7,142 nucleotides of DNA. Source: Chloroflexota bacterium (GTDB taxonomy: Bacteria > Chloroflexota > Dehalococcoidia > Lucifugimonadales > JACPCL1). Each line of letters starts with the position of its first letter. Position 1 is the stretch's first letter. The position numbers and the translations under genes are program-made. The DNA lies in contig JACQUI010000157.1 in NCBI GenBank assembly GCA_016210395.1, positions 1 to 7,142 of the forward strand, given 5' to 3'. This document shows, one piece after another, positions 1 through 5,023 of this stretch. The notes under the pieces are model-generated. The model was not told the DNA's origin, searched no databases, and saw only the letters and a program-made list of their open reading frames with translations.

Positions 1-479
1 ACCATGTACACCTTGCACTCCAGGCCGAACTGCTTGCACGCGAAGGAGAGGGCGCTGCCCCACTGGCCCGCGCCGGTCTCGGTGGTCAGCCGTTTCACGC
101 CCTGCGCCTTGTTGTAGTACGCCTGGGCCACCGCCGTGTTGGGCTTGTGGCTGCCCGCCGGGCTGACGCCCTCGTATTTGTAGTAGATGCGGGCCGGCGT
201 GCCCAGCGCCTTCTCCAGCCTGTGCGCGCGAAAGAGGGGCGTTGGCCTCCACAGCTTGTACACCTCGCGCACTTCCTCCGGAATCTCGATCCACCTGTCC
301 TGGCTCATCTCCTGGCCAATGAGGGCCATGGGGAAGAGCGGCGCCAGGTCGCCGGGGCCGATGGGCTGCTTCGTGCCGGGGTGTATCACCGACGGCAAGA
401 GCTTGGGCAAGTCCGGCTGGACGTTGTACCAGAAGCGGGGCATGTCCTTCTCTTCCAGGAGTACTTTGGTGTCAGCCAT
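1..479 (-). CDS. trpB: Tryptophan synthase beta chain, TrpB2 type (partial, C-terminal part beyond left edge)
   Basis: PLP enzyme that condenses indole with serine to make tryptophan in the cytoplasm. The 159 visible residues are the N-terminal part only. The stretch WRPTPLFRAHRLEKALG (about 77-93) is followed by IYYKYEGVSPAGSHKPNTA, where Lys112 in SHKPN is the expected PLP Schiff-base lysine, and then by TTETGAGQWGSA (132-143). The long N-terminal extension (DMPRFWYN, LAPLFPMALIGQEMS) and the SPAGSHKPN form are typical of the TrpB2 subfamily rather than of the TrpB1 that partners TrpA. The ATG at 479 has a strong ribosome binding site, AGGAGGT, just upstream. It lies 66 bp after the 101-residue gene and downstream of a Trp-specific T-box, so it is probably regulated by uncharged tRNA-Trp. 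Whether trpA is nearby cannot be seen. Confidence 0.95.
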   Translation of the reverse strand, partial: MADTKVLLEEKDMPRFWYNVQPDLPKLLPSVIHPGTKQPIGPGDLAPLFPMALIGQEMSQDRWIEIPEEVREVYKLWRPTPLFRAHRLEKALGTPARIYYKYEGVSPAGSHKPNTAVAQAYYNKAQGVKRLTTETGAGQWGSALSFACKQFGLECKVYM

Positions 480-545
480 TGCGAACCTCCTTGTTCACAC
501 TTGGCGGCCCTCTTAACGGGGTCCGCTTGTTCGTCCGAGGCAGCC
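480..545 (-). promoter_or_regulatory. Intercistronic gap with strong ribosome binding site for trpB
   Basis: The 66-bp gap between the small PHA-system-like gene and trpB contains AAGGAGGT, ending about 6 nt before the trpB ATG on the minus strand. No hairpin with a T-run and no good promoter is seen, so trpB is probably co-transcribed with the gene before it. Confidence 0.7.
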
Positions 546-851
546 CTATGCTGGCCCAGCCGGGAAAAGCTCCTCCAGCGCTTGGCCTATCCGCGCCCTG
601 ATCGCCCCTTCAAAGGGGCGCAGCGTCAGAGGAAGCGCCATGTCCACGATGACGCTGGAGTCGGTGGCCATCAACGTGCCGCTCAGGTTGTAGCCCGCGG
701 CCTTGAAGGAGAACAGCAGCGCGTCCCCACGCCAGTCGGCCTTGGCATCGGATACTGCATCCCCATACTGGCGCATAAGGACAGGCGCCAGGCCCTGCAC
801 CTTGGACTTGGCGGCCTCTTGGGTTAGATTGTGCAACCGGATGATTTTCAT
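546..851 (-). CDS. Small polyhydroxyalkanoic-acid-system family protein (PHA_gran_rgn-like)
   Basis: A 101-residue soluble protein that looks like the small family annotated as putative polyhydroxyalkanoic acid system protein (PF09650). Matching traits are the N-terminal IIRLHNLTQEAAKSKV segment, the central alternation WRGDALLFSFKAAGYNLSGTLMATDSSVIVDMALP and the C-terminal FEGAIRARIGQALEELF helix. Family length is about 90-100 residues, so it appears complete. The biochemical function of the family is poorly known and no PHA synthase or phasin gene is visible, so a role in PHA granules is not implied. The ATG at 851 is only about 16 nt after the T-run of the T-box terminator and has no evident Shine-Dalgarno sequence, but the family alignment supports this start. 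It is the first gene of the T-box-controlled unit, with trpB next. Confidence 0.75.
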   Translation of the reverse strand: MKIIRLHNLTQEAAKSKVQGLAPVLMRQYGDAVSDAKADWRGDALLFSFKAAGYNLSGTLMATDSSVIVDMALPLTLRPFEGAIRARIGQALEELFPAGPA

Positions 852-865
852 TGTTCAAACAAAAC

Positions 866-1206
866 ACAAAAAGCCCCACCCACAAGGGGCGGGGCTATCC
901 GCGATGCCACCCTTACTTCCCCACGCCGCACGCGCAGCGCAAGGTCTGGTTCCAGCGTCGTCACTCTTCCGCGCCAGAGCGCAGTAGAACAGAGCGATTA
1001 ACGCCTGGGCCGGTAACGGCGCCCTCCCGTCAGCGCCTACCCTCTCGGCTATGAGAGTTCGGGGCTGCGGCTCCGGGACCCATTCGACCCTTCCGTCTAG
1101 CGCCGGTTCGCACCATTCACCCCGATGTCATCGGGGTTGCCCCGGCTCTCTGGGCCACGTGACGGGTCTACTACTTCCCTTCCCAGCTTTTCTTTCCTAT
1201 TGAGTT
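866..1206 (-). promoter_or_regulatory. T-box riboswitch, tryptophan (TGG) specifier
   Basis: On the minus strand the leader shows the ordered T-box landmarks. Stem I base is GCTG pairing with CAGC. The specifier loop has AGTAGTA on its 5' side (between GGGA and GACCC) and GAATGG on its 3' side (between GGGTC and GTCCC). The distal stem carries the conserved AGAGAGCCGG (1151-1142) answered by GGTGCGAACCGG. The T-box itself is AAGGGTGGCATCGCGG (914-899). The specifier codon after GAA is TGG at 1082-1080 (Trp). The TGGC bulge would pair with a tRNA end GCCA, and bacterial tRNA-Trp normally has discriminator G. AAGGG can pair with CCCTT inside the 5' arm of the terminator, giving the antiterminator. 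Two genes follow, the second being trpB, which agrees with the specifier. The 5' end is predicted from the promoter. Confidence 0.92.
868..895 (-). terminator. Intrinsic terminator of the Trp T-box
   Basis: Minus-strand hairpin GCCCCGCCC / GGGTGGGGC (positions 895-887 and 881-873, nine pairs including one G-U, loop CTTGT) followed at once by TTTTT (872-868). Its 5' arm overlaps the CCCTT needed for the antiterminator, as expected for a transcription-attenuating T-box. Confidence 0.88.
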
Positions 1207-1212
1207 GGATTG

Positions 1213-1242
1213 AGTATAGGGACGCGCTCTGAAGGCTGTCAA
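1213..1242 (-). promoter_or_regulatory. Sigma-70 type promoter of the T-box/trpB unit
   Basis: TTGACA (1242-1237) and TATACT (1218-1213) are separated by 18 bp on the minus strand, a near-consensus promoter. Predicted transcription start is about 1206. It begins 24 bp after the stop of the GIY-YIG gene, so the T-box unit has its own promoter. Confidence 0.82.
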
Positions 1243-1265
1243 GGCCGGAATGCAAACTCTCCGCG

Positions 1266-1553
1266 TTACTGGCAGACGGGTTTGTATTCCTCAATGAGCT
1301 GCTTCTGTCTGGCTTCGATTGCCGCCTGGCCCTGGCCGGACATCACTTCCGCGTACCAGATGTTTGGCTCGTTGGCCGTGATGTTGGGATTGTCATTGCT
1401 GACGTGGCGCAGCATCCTGGCCTTGATGTCGCCGCTGTTCCCGACGAACAGCGCAACGCCGTCCTTGAAGATGCCGTAGACCCCAGGCCTGAAGCCTGGG
1501 AACGCCATGACTTCCTTCCGGTCGTACTTGCGTTTCTCGCCTTGAAATGGCAT
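1266..1553 (-). CDS. Small GIY-YIG-fold protein, probably not a typical nuclease
   Basis: A 95-residue protein consisting almost only of a GIY-YIG-like domain. GVY (24-26) is followed ten residues later by FVG (36-38), then GDIKARMLRH with Arg46, then EARQKQLIEEYKP with Glu80 and Tyr90. Spacing fits the family (Tyr, Tyr, Arg, Glu of the nuclease core), but the second motif has Phe36 where the second catalytic Tyr is expected, so cleavage activity may be lost or altered. There is no additional DNA-binding domain apart from a short basic N-terminus (EKRKYDRKE). The ATG at 1553 is supported by AGGAGGT five bases upstream. It has its own promoter about 100 bp upstream and appears monocistronic. 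Substrate and role are unknown; a structural or nucleic-acid-binding role is possible. Confidence 0.8.
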   Translation of the reverse strand: MPFQGEKRKYDRKEVMAFPGFRPGVYGIFKDGVALFVGNSGDIKARMLRHVSNDNPNITANEPNIWYAEVMSGQGQAAIEARQKQLIEEYKPVCQ

Positions 1554-1651
1554 GGCTACCTCCTGTTGCGGGTGTAGTTATTGCCCGGGCCGTTTCCTGT
1601 AGCGCGGTGGGCCTCAAAGCTAGGGATGGAAAAGCCTTTGGGACGGCACTA

Positions 1652-1680
1652 TATATACTCCATTCAGCGCCGATAGGCAA
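1652..1680 (-). promoter_or_regulatory. Promoter of the GIY-YIG-fold gene
   Basis: Minus-strand TTGCCT (1680-1675), 17-bp spacer and TATATA (1657-1652). Start predicted near 1645, giving an untranslated leader of about 92 nt before the AGGAGGT and ATG at 1553. The remainder of 1554-1756 holds only this leader and the sortase 3' flank; no convincing terminator for the sortase is seen. Confidence 0.65.
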
Positions 1681-1756
1681 CAGGTGGTGGAATAGGTGCG
1701 TCTGCGGCGAGGAAAAAGCTAAGTCCGCCGGCCCGTTTCGATGGCGCGACGGCCTG

Positions 1757-2644
1757 CTAAAAGAGGGGCTTGGAGCCGACCAGCCGTCCGGTCACGATCA
1801 AGCGGTGGTCGTACGTCCATTCCGGATAGCAGGTGACCAGCGTTATGACTCCATCACCCGCATCGGTAATGCGAAGGTCGTCCTTGGGGATAAGGCTCAC
1901 CGTGTCCGGGAAGACTTCATAGAGGTAGCTGTTCTGAGGCGACTTCAGGATGATGAAGACGCGCTCGCCTTTGCGCAGCAGATCGGGAATCAGCGGCAGG
2001 TCACGGAACACGGACCCTTCGTCACGGATGGGGCTTTGCAGGTGGCCGAAGTACCAGCCTTCACTCACCTCGCCGGGCGCGCCGGTAGTGGGGATGTGGC
2101 CCACAACCTTGTTAGGCGTCTCGTACGCCAGGGCGTTGCCAAGGTCCAGAAGCGCCAGGTCTTCCACGGCGGCATCCACGTCAATGCTTGGGATAACGAT
2201 GCGCGTGGCGGCGGGCATTGTCCCAAGGCCGCCGAGCGACCCCCGCGATAGTGGAAGGAACCCTTGTACCAGATCAGAGTAGTCGTCCAAGGGCGCCTCT
2301 GCCAGCCAGGGTTCGGCCCAGCCGCTGAAGGGGACCATGGAGCCAGGGTAGGCGCCCGCTGTGGAAGGCGATGGGGCGTCATTCGAGCCGCCGGCGGGAA
2401 CGCCTGGGTTGGCGTTGCCTAGCCCGTTGAGGGTCTCCGGCCCTGCCTTGAGGTCTGTGGAGGGACCGGGGGCCTGAAGGCTTTGGATCAGGTTGTCCAG
2501 CCGCTGGGCGGCAATCTTTCCATAGGTCAGATACCCGGCGCTCAAGGAGAACAGGACACCCCCGGCCAGCACCAGGGCCCATGCCCACAGGCTACCCCTG
2601 GACCACCTGCGCTGGTGGTGCATGTTTTCGGCGTTGGACGACAT
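1757..2644 (-). CDS. Membrane-anchored sortase family transpeptidase
   Basis: Cysteine transpeptidase that would join or anchor surface proteins outside the cytoplasmic membrane. With the ATG at 2644 the product is 295 residues: a basic cytoplasmic N-terminus (HHQRRWSR), one membrane segment (about 18-38, LWAWALVLAGGVLFSLSAGYL), a Pro/Gly/Ser/Asn-rich linker (about 56-118) and the sortase domain (about 148-290). Catalytic residues are recognisable: His201 in YFGHLQSP, Cys272 in TLVTCYP and Arg281 in HRLIVTGR. The TLxTC signature is diagnostic, but the class is unclear. A TTG at 2683 in frame is less likely because it lies almost at the predicted transcript 5' end; the ATG has GGGAGG just upstream, though with only about 2 nt spacing. 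No LPxTG-like substrate gene is visible nearby. Confidence 0.9.
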   Translation of the reverse strand: MSSNAENMHHQRRWSRGSLWAWALVLAGGVLFSLSAGYLTYGKIAAQRLDNLIQSLQAPGPSTDLKAGPETLNGLGNANPGVPAGGSNDAPSPSTAGAYPGSMVPFSGWAEPWLAEAPLDDYSDLVQGFLPLSRGSLGGLGTMPAATRIVIPSIDVDAAVEDLALLDLGNALAYETPNKVVGHIPTTGAPGEVSEGWYFGHLQSPIRDEGSVFRDLPLIPDLLRKGERVFIILKSPQNSYLYEVFPDTVSLIPKDDLRITDAGDGVITLVTCYPEWTYDHRLIVTGRLVGSKPLF

Positions 2645-2691
2645 GTCCTCCCTACCTAGAAAAGCCTGCTGGCTGCGGCACAACAGCTACC

Positions 2692-2720
2692 ATCCTACGC
2701 CAGTTGGAAGCGAATGCCAA
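2692..2720 (-). promoter_or_regulatory. Promoter of the sortase gene
   Basis: Minus-strand TTGGCA (2720-2715), 17-bp spacer and TAGGAT (2697-2692). Predicted start near 2685 gives a leader of about 40 nt before the ATG at 2644. The rest of 2721-2899 holds no supported gene; it carries a short direct repeat GGTAACAGGTAACC (2740-2753) and otherwise nothing recognised. Confidence 0.6.
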
Positions 2721-2897
2721 CAGGACAACGAGGGAGAGGGGTAACAGGTAACCACCCATCCGCGGTGAGCTACGCTATGCTACGTGCTCAACCAGGTGCG
2801 GCCAAAGGGCAGCACCCCTTGGAAGACGGGGGCTACGAGCAACTCCGGACGCCAACACGGCATGCAAACAGACGGAATGGCATCCGGAGCCAGATGA

Positions 2898-2922
2898 GAA
2901 AGAAGCCTCCACCCAGGTGGAG
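2898..2922 (-). terminator. Intrinsic terminator after the zinc-ribbon gene
   Basis: Minus-strand hairpin CTCCAC-CTGG-GTGGAG (2922-2907) lies eight bases after the TAG of the zinc-ribbon gene and is followed by a T-rich tail, GCTTCTTTCTC. The stem is only six pairs and the tail is interrupted by C, so strength is moderate. Confidence 0.6.
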
Positions 2923-2929
2923 ACCGGGG

Positions 2930-3139
2930 CTATCTCATGCGCGGGACATGGCCCGCGCCATTGGTGATGGGCTCGTTCAGATAGACGTCCCCATTGCGGA
3001 TCTTGATGTTAAAACCGCACTCGGGGTTGGTGCATACCCAGGCCTTGTAATGTATCGGCGCACCCTGGCTTCCGAAGTCCGACAGCGGAACCAGGTCACC
3101 ACTTCCGCACTTCTGACAATGGGGTAGTGTAGCCTCCAC
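2930..3139 (-). CDS. Small zinc-ribbon protein of unknown function
   Basis: A 69-residue protein with two metal-binding knuckles, C8-x2-C11 (CQKCGSGD) and C36-x4-C41 (CTNPECGFNIKIRNGD), separated by 24 residues, the usual layout of a small zinc ribbon. The second half resembles the short ribbon modules that bring nucleic-acid or protein partners together, but no specific family is recognised. The GTG start at 3139 is chosen because GAGGAGGT sits about five bases upstream and the reading begins just before the first CxxC. It has its own extended -10 promoter and a terminator after the stop, so it is probably a single-gene transcript. The tail after about residue 57 (EPITNGAGHVPRMR) is flexible-looking. 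Confidence 0.82.
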   Translation of the reverse strand: MEATLPHCQKCGSGDLVPLSDFGSQGAPIHYKAWVCTNPECGFNIKIRNGDVYLNEPITNGAGHVPRMR

Positions 3140-3151
3140 AGAAACCTCCTC

Positions 3152-3164
3152 ACGTAACCTACGT
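3152..3164. repeat. Short dyad ACGTA-ACC-TACGT before the zinc-ribbon ribosome binding site
   Basis: Perfect 5-bp arms with a 3-nt centre, lying a few bases upstream of the GAGGAGGT ribosome binding site. It may bind a regulator or be chance; the arms are short. Confidence 0.35.
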
Positions 3165-3166
3165 AC

Positions 3167-3192
3167 CTTCCCAAGATTAGGACTTTGGGAAG
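3167..3192. repeat. Inverted repeat overlapping the zinc-ribbon promoter
   Basis: Perfect 8-bp arms CTTCCCAA (3167-3174) and TTGGGAAG (3185-3192) with a 10-nt loop. One arm touches the -10 hexamer and the loop spans the predicted start site, so it is placed like an operator. A leader hairpin would be an alternative, but only part of the dyad is transcribed. Confidence 0.55.
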
Positions 3193-3199
3193 TATAGCA
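3191..3199 (-). promoter_or_regulatory. Extended -10 promoter of the zinc-ribbon gene
   Basis: Minus-strand TGC followed by TATACT (TGCTATACT, 3199-3191) gives an extended -10 element; no clear -35 is seen at 17 bp. Predicted start near 3184, inside the loop of the inverted repeat described separately. Confidence 0.6.
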
Positions 3200-3260
3200 C
3201 GATGCTCCACCCCACGCTAGTTGCCGTATTCACTCAGCTAAGAATGTTACCGAGGGGACC

Positions 3261-3340
3261 ATGCCGACAGAAGACAGGATGACGGTAAGCGAACGGCGCA
3301 AGTACCTGAAGGTAGTGGCGGTGCGCTATGCCACGGTATC
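3261..3340 (+). pseudogene. 5' remnant of a transposase/integrase gene
   Basis: Reading plus from the ATG at 3261 gives MPTEDR then MTVSERRKYLKVVAVRYA. The SERRKYLK...RY pattern looks like the N-terminus of DDE-type transposase/integrase proteins that start MTxSERRKYLKxxxxRYxxAS and continue into a helix-turn-helix. Here the likeness stops after about 24 residues, and the frame then runs antisense to the C-terminal end of the repeat protein. GAGGGG lies upstream of the ATG, as in a real gene start. Only this start survives: no catalytic domain and no recognisable terminal inverted repeats. The family assignment rests on memory of the motif and is moderately sure. Confidence 0.55.
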
Positions 3341-4076
3341 ATTCATCCATCTGCGCTGCGTTGACCACTATGTCATCGCCGAAGGTGCCCGACAGTACCA
3401 GCAGGCGGTTTTCAAGGCCAGGGTAGGCCGCGACTATGGCTCCGGAAAAGGAGGTGTGTGAGGAGGCGGCGCGAATAGCGGACTGGAATGCGCCCGCTAT
3501 GGCCGACAGCCCGTTGGCCTCCGTCGCCAACTCCGCTCTGACAGGACCACTGCCGCCGACTTTTATCCCGATCGCCCTGCCCTTTGAGACACTGGGTGCA
3601 AATGCTAGGTGCTCGGACATCAGCCCAGTGACTTGCACGGTTTGCTCGGTTTCCAACCCCAGACCCTCACACGTGGTGTCCGTGTCGGTCTTGGAGAATG
3701 CTACTGCCTTGCTGGGCTGGCCTGAGAGAACGATAAGACGCTGTCCGTCGTCGTCTTCATGAGCAAACACCCGGGCGTTGCCGAATGCGTTGGTAACCCT
3801 TCCGGACACTTTCGTTGCTTGTCCACGTATCCCATCCTCAAGGGCTTTCCTGGCTTCCCCGACGTCGTTCATGGCCGCAAGCGTGAGGGTCATAGGCTCG
3901 CTGTCTCCTATGGTCACCTTCAGTTGCTTGCCAGCAGCCACTGGGAACTGAATGGTCACAGGGCCGGACTTCAGGCCCCCGACTGGGGCAGCGCCGCCAA
4001 CCAGTCCCAAAATTGAGGCGGTCAGGTCCACCTCCGCTGGGCCAGAGGTCACTTTACGGCTGGGTTCTATCGGCAT
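3339..4076 (-). CDS. Two-repeat beta-rich protein of unknown function, probably C-terminally truncated
   Basis: A 245-residue protein not recognised as a whole. It contains two tandem repeats. Repeat 1 is about 50-130 (KQLKVTIGDSEPMTLTL, ARKALEDGIR, VFAHEDDDGQRLIVLSG, AVAFSK). Repeat 2 is about 167-240 (RAIGIKVGGSGPVRAEL, AGAFQSAIRA, IVAAYPGLENRLLVLSG, IVVNA). The pattern of strand, alpha helix, then RLxVLSG strand resembles the small modules found in flagellar cap/hook-type and tail-sheath-type structural proteins, but this is only likeness. After repeat 1 the chain goes on to CEGLGLE; repeat 2 ends six residues after IVVNA, which looks cut short. No signal peptide or membrane segment is seen. 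The ATG at 4076 follows GGAAG by 7 nt; a GTG at 4199 in frame would add 41 residues but has no ribosome binding site and lies in a palindrome. Confidence 0.65.
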   Translation of the reverse strand: MPIEPSRKVTSGPAEVDLTASILGLVGGAAPVGGLKSGPVTIQFPVAAGKQLKVTIGDSEPMTLTLAAMNDVGEARKALEDGIRGQATKVSGRVTNAFGNARVFAHEDDDGQRLIVLSGQPSKAVAFSKTDTDTTCEGLGLETEQTVQVTGLMSEHLAFAPSVSKGRAIGIKVGGSGPVRAELATEANGLSAIAGAFQSAIRAASSHTSFSGAIVAAYPGLENRLLVLSGTFGDDIVVNAAQMDE

Positions 4077-4176
4077 TTTTTGTCTTCCGTAATAGAAATC
4101 GAAGCTTGAGAGAAGGGCCTGAGTCAGAGTTACCTCATTTGTCGAAAGCAATGAGGTCAAACTAACATCAGGACCT

Positions 4177-4202
4177 GCAGTGGCGCCACGTGGCGCCACT
4201 GC
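4177..4202. repeat. 26-bp perfect palindrome with tandem TGGCGCCA units
   Basis: GCAGTGGCGCCAC followed directly by its reverse complement, GTGGCGCCACTGC, with no spacer. Internally it is two copies of the 8-bp palindrome TGGCGCCA separated by CG. Flanking ACCT and AGGT could extend it across a 2-nt bulge. It sits between the predicted promoter and the ATG of the repeat-protein gene. No T-run follows on either strand, so it is not a normal intrinsic terminator. Confidence 0.9.
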
Positions 4203-4215
4203 TGAGGTTGGGGTG

Positions 4216-4224
4216 ATTCTAGCA
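4216..4224 (-). promoter_or_regulatory. Extended -10 promoter of the repeat-protein gene
   Basis: Minus-strand TGC then TAGAAT (TGCTAGAAT, 4224-4216) gives an extended -10; the -35 is weak. Predicted start near 4209, so the 26-bp palindrome would be transcribed a few bases from the 5' end, and the leader before the ATG at 4076 would be about 130 nt. Confidence 0.5.
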
Positions 4225-4244
4225 CGGTCTGTCGCGCATCTCCA

Positions 4245-4856
4245 CTAGCCCCTTTGTCCCAAGGGCACACCGTTCCTCTGTACGTACCTCGCGCCAGTCC
4301 GTTCCAGTAGGCTTTCCACGAGGCTGACGCCGTCCACAGGAAAAGCAGGAAACGACCTCGACCCAAACTCCTCGACGCTTTCCGCCAATCCGTGAAGCTG
4401 CGGAGGGCTGAGCTTCCCGTCAATCCGTCCAAGGGTCAAGTGCGGGGTAAACGCCCGTTCTTCCTTTGGGAACCCTTCCCCGGCCAGCGCCTCTTCCAGC
4501 CCGGCCTGCAATCCCTGCAGCACATCAACCTGCCCGTGCAGTCCCAACCAGACCACCCTTGGCGACCGCATGTTTGGGAAGGCCCCAGCGCCTTGGACGT
4601 GCAACTCAAAGGGGGGCGCGCCGGCCGCCGCCAGCGCCATGGCGCGGACGATCGCCTCCAACCGGCTTTCAGGCGTCTCCCCCAGGAACTTCAGCGTCAG
4701 GTGTACGCCTTCCGCCCGCACCCAGCGCACCGCCGTCACCCCGCGCTCCTGCATCTCCCGGATGGCCTGCCCTATCACGTCCCGCACGCTTGCCGGCAAC
4801 TCAACCGCAACGAAGAGTCTCGCTCTCCGGTCCTTCGCGCCGTCTTCCTCAGCCAT
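4245..4856 (-). CDS. thpR: RNA 2',3'-cyclic phosphodiesterase (2H family)
   Basis: Cytoplasmic enzyme of the 2H phosphoesterase (LigT-like) family that opens 2',3'-cyclic phosphate ends of RNA; its physiological substrate in bacteria is not settled. The 203 residues match the family length. Both HxTx motifs are present: His52-Leu-Thr54-Leu in VHLTLKFLGE and His139-Leu-Thr141-Leu in FTPHLTLGRI. RARLFVAVELP (11-21) is the usual first strand, and the C-terminal VDGVSLVESLLERTGARYV is typical. The ATG at 4856 is chosen from the family N-terminus, with GGAG about ten bases upstream. It is divergent from the GH57 gene. No convincing promoter hexamers are seen in the 205-bp region between them for this direction, and no terminator follows its stop. 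Confidence 0.93.
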   Translation of the reverse strand: MAEEDGAKDRRARLFVAVELPASVRDVIGQAIREMQERGVTAVRWVRAEGVHLTLKFLGETPESRLEAIVRAMALAAAGAPPFELHVQGAGAFPNMRSPRVVWLGLHGQVDVLQGLQAGLEEALAGEGFPKEERAFTPHLTLGRIDGKLSPPQLHGLAESVEEFGSRSFPAFPVDGVSLVESLLERTGARYVQRNGVPLGQRG

Positions 4857-4949
4857 TGGTCATTACTCCGACACGCACTCAACTGACTTGGCCGCATCAC
4901 CCCTTCTTCCACATCTTGTGGCGGAAGCAGCCGAATGTCCAGCGCCCCG

Positions 4950-4980
4950 TGACGCGCCTGCAACGGTTCGGCGCACGTCA
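4950..4980. repeat. Imperfect inverted repeat in the thpR/GH57 divergent region
   Basis: TGACGCGCC (4950-4958) and GGCGCACGTCA (4970-4980) pair except for two extra bases, with an 11-nt centre. It lies between two divergent genes, where operators are common, but it is imperfect and GC-rich enough to arise by chance. Confidence 0.4.
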
Positions 4981-5023
4981 ACGGTCCGCCCCCTCGTTCG
5001 ATCCATGACCACCCCGTGAGGCA

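Noticed and set aside
147..827. Plus-strand open frame of 226 codons
   Set aside because: It crosses trpB, the intercistronic gap and the small PHA-like gene in antisense; the minus-strand products are recognisable.
1097..1294. Minus-strand open frame of 65 codons inside the T-box leader
   Set aside because: It overlaps the promoter and the structured stem I; the RNA motifs explain the region better than a leader peptide. No run of Trp codons is present.
1547..2251. Plus-strand open frame of 234 codons
   Set aside because: Mostly antisense to the sortase gene, with no recognisable domain.
2926..2935. GGGGCTATC shared between the T-box antiterminator region and the zinc-ribbon stop region
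   Set aside because: A 9-bp match next to two unrelated GC-rich terminators; no T-box motif or stem I is present at the second site, so it is taken as chance.
2714..3127. Plus-strand open frame of 137 codons
   Set aside because: Covers the sortase upstream region and runs antisense to the zinc-ribbon gene; the product is low in recognisable structure and has no ribosome binding site supporting the start.
3339..4199. Longer form of the repeat protein starting at GTG 4199
   Set aside because: The GTG lies inside the palindrome about ten bases from the predicted transcript start and has no ribosome binding site, whereas the ATG at 4076 follows GGAAG. It remains a possible alternative.
4177..4202. 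Palindrome as an intrinsic terminator of thpR
   Set aside because: No T-run follows on either strand and the predicted promoter of the next gene lies between it and thpR; kept as a repeat of unknown role.
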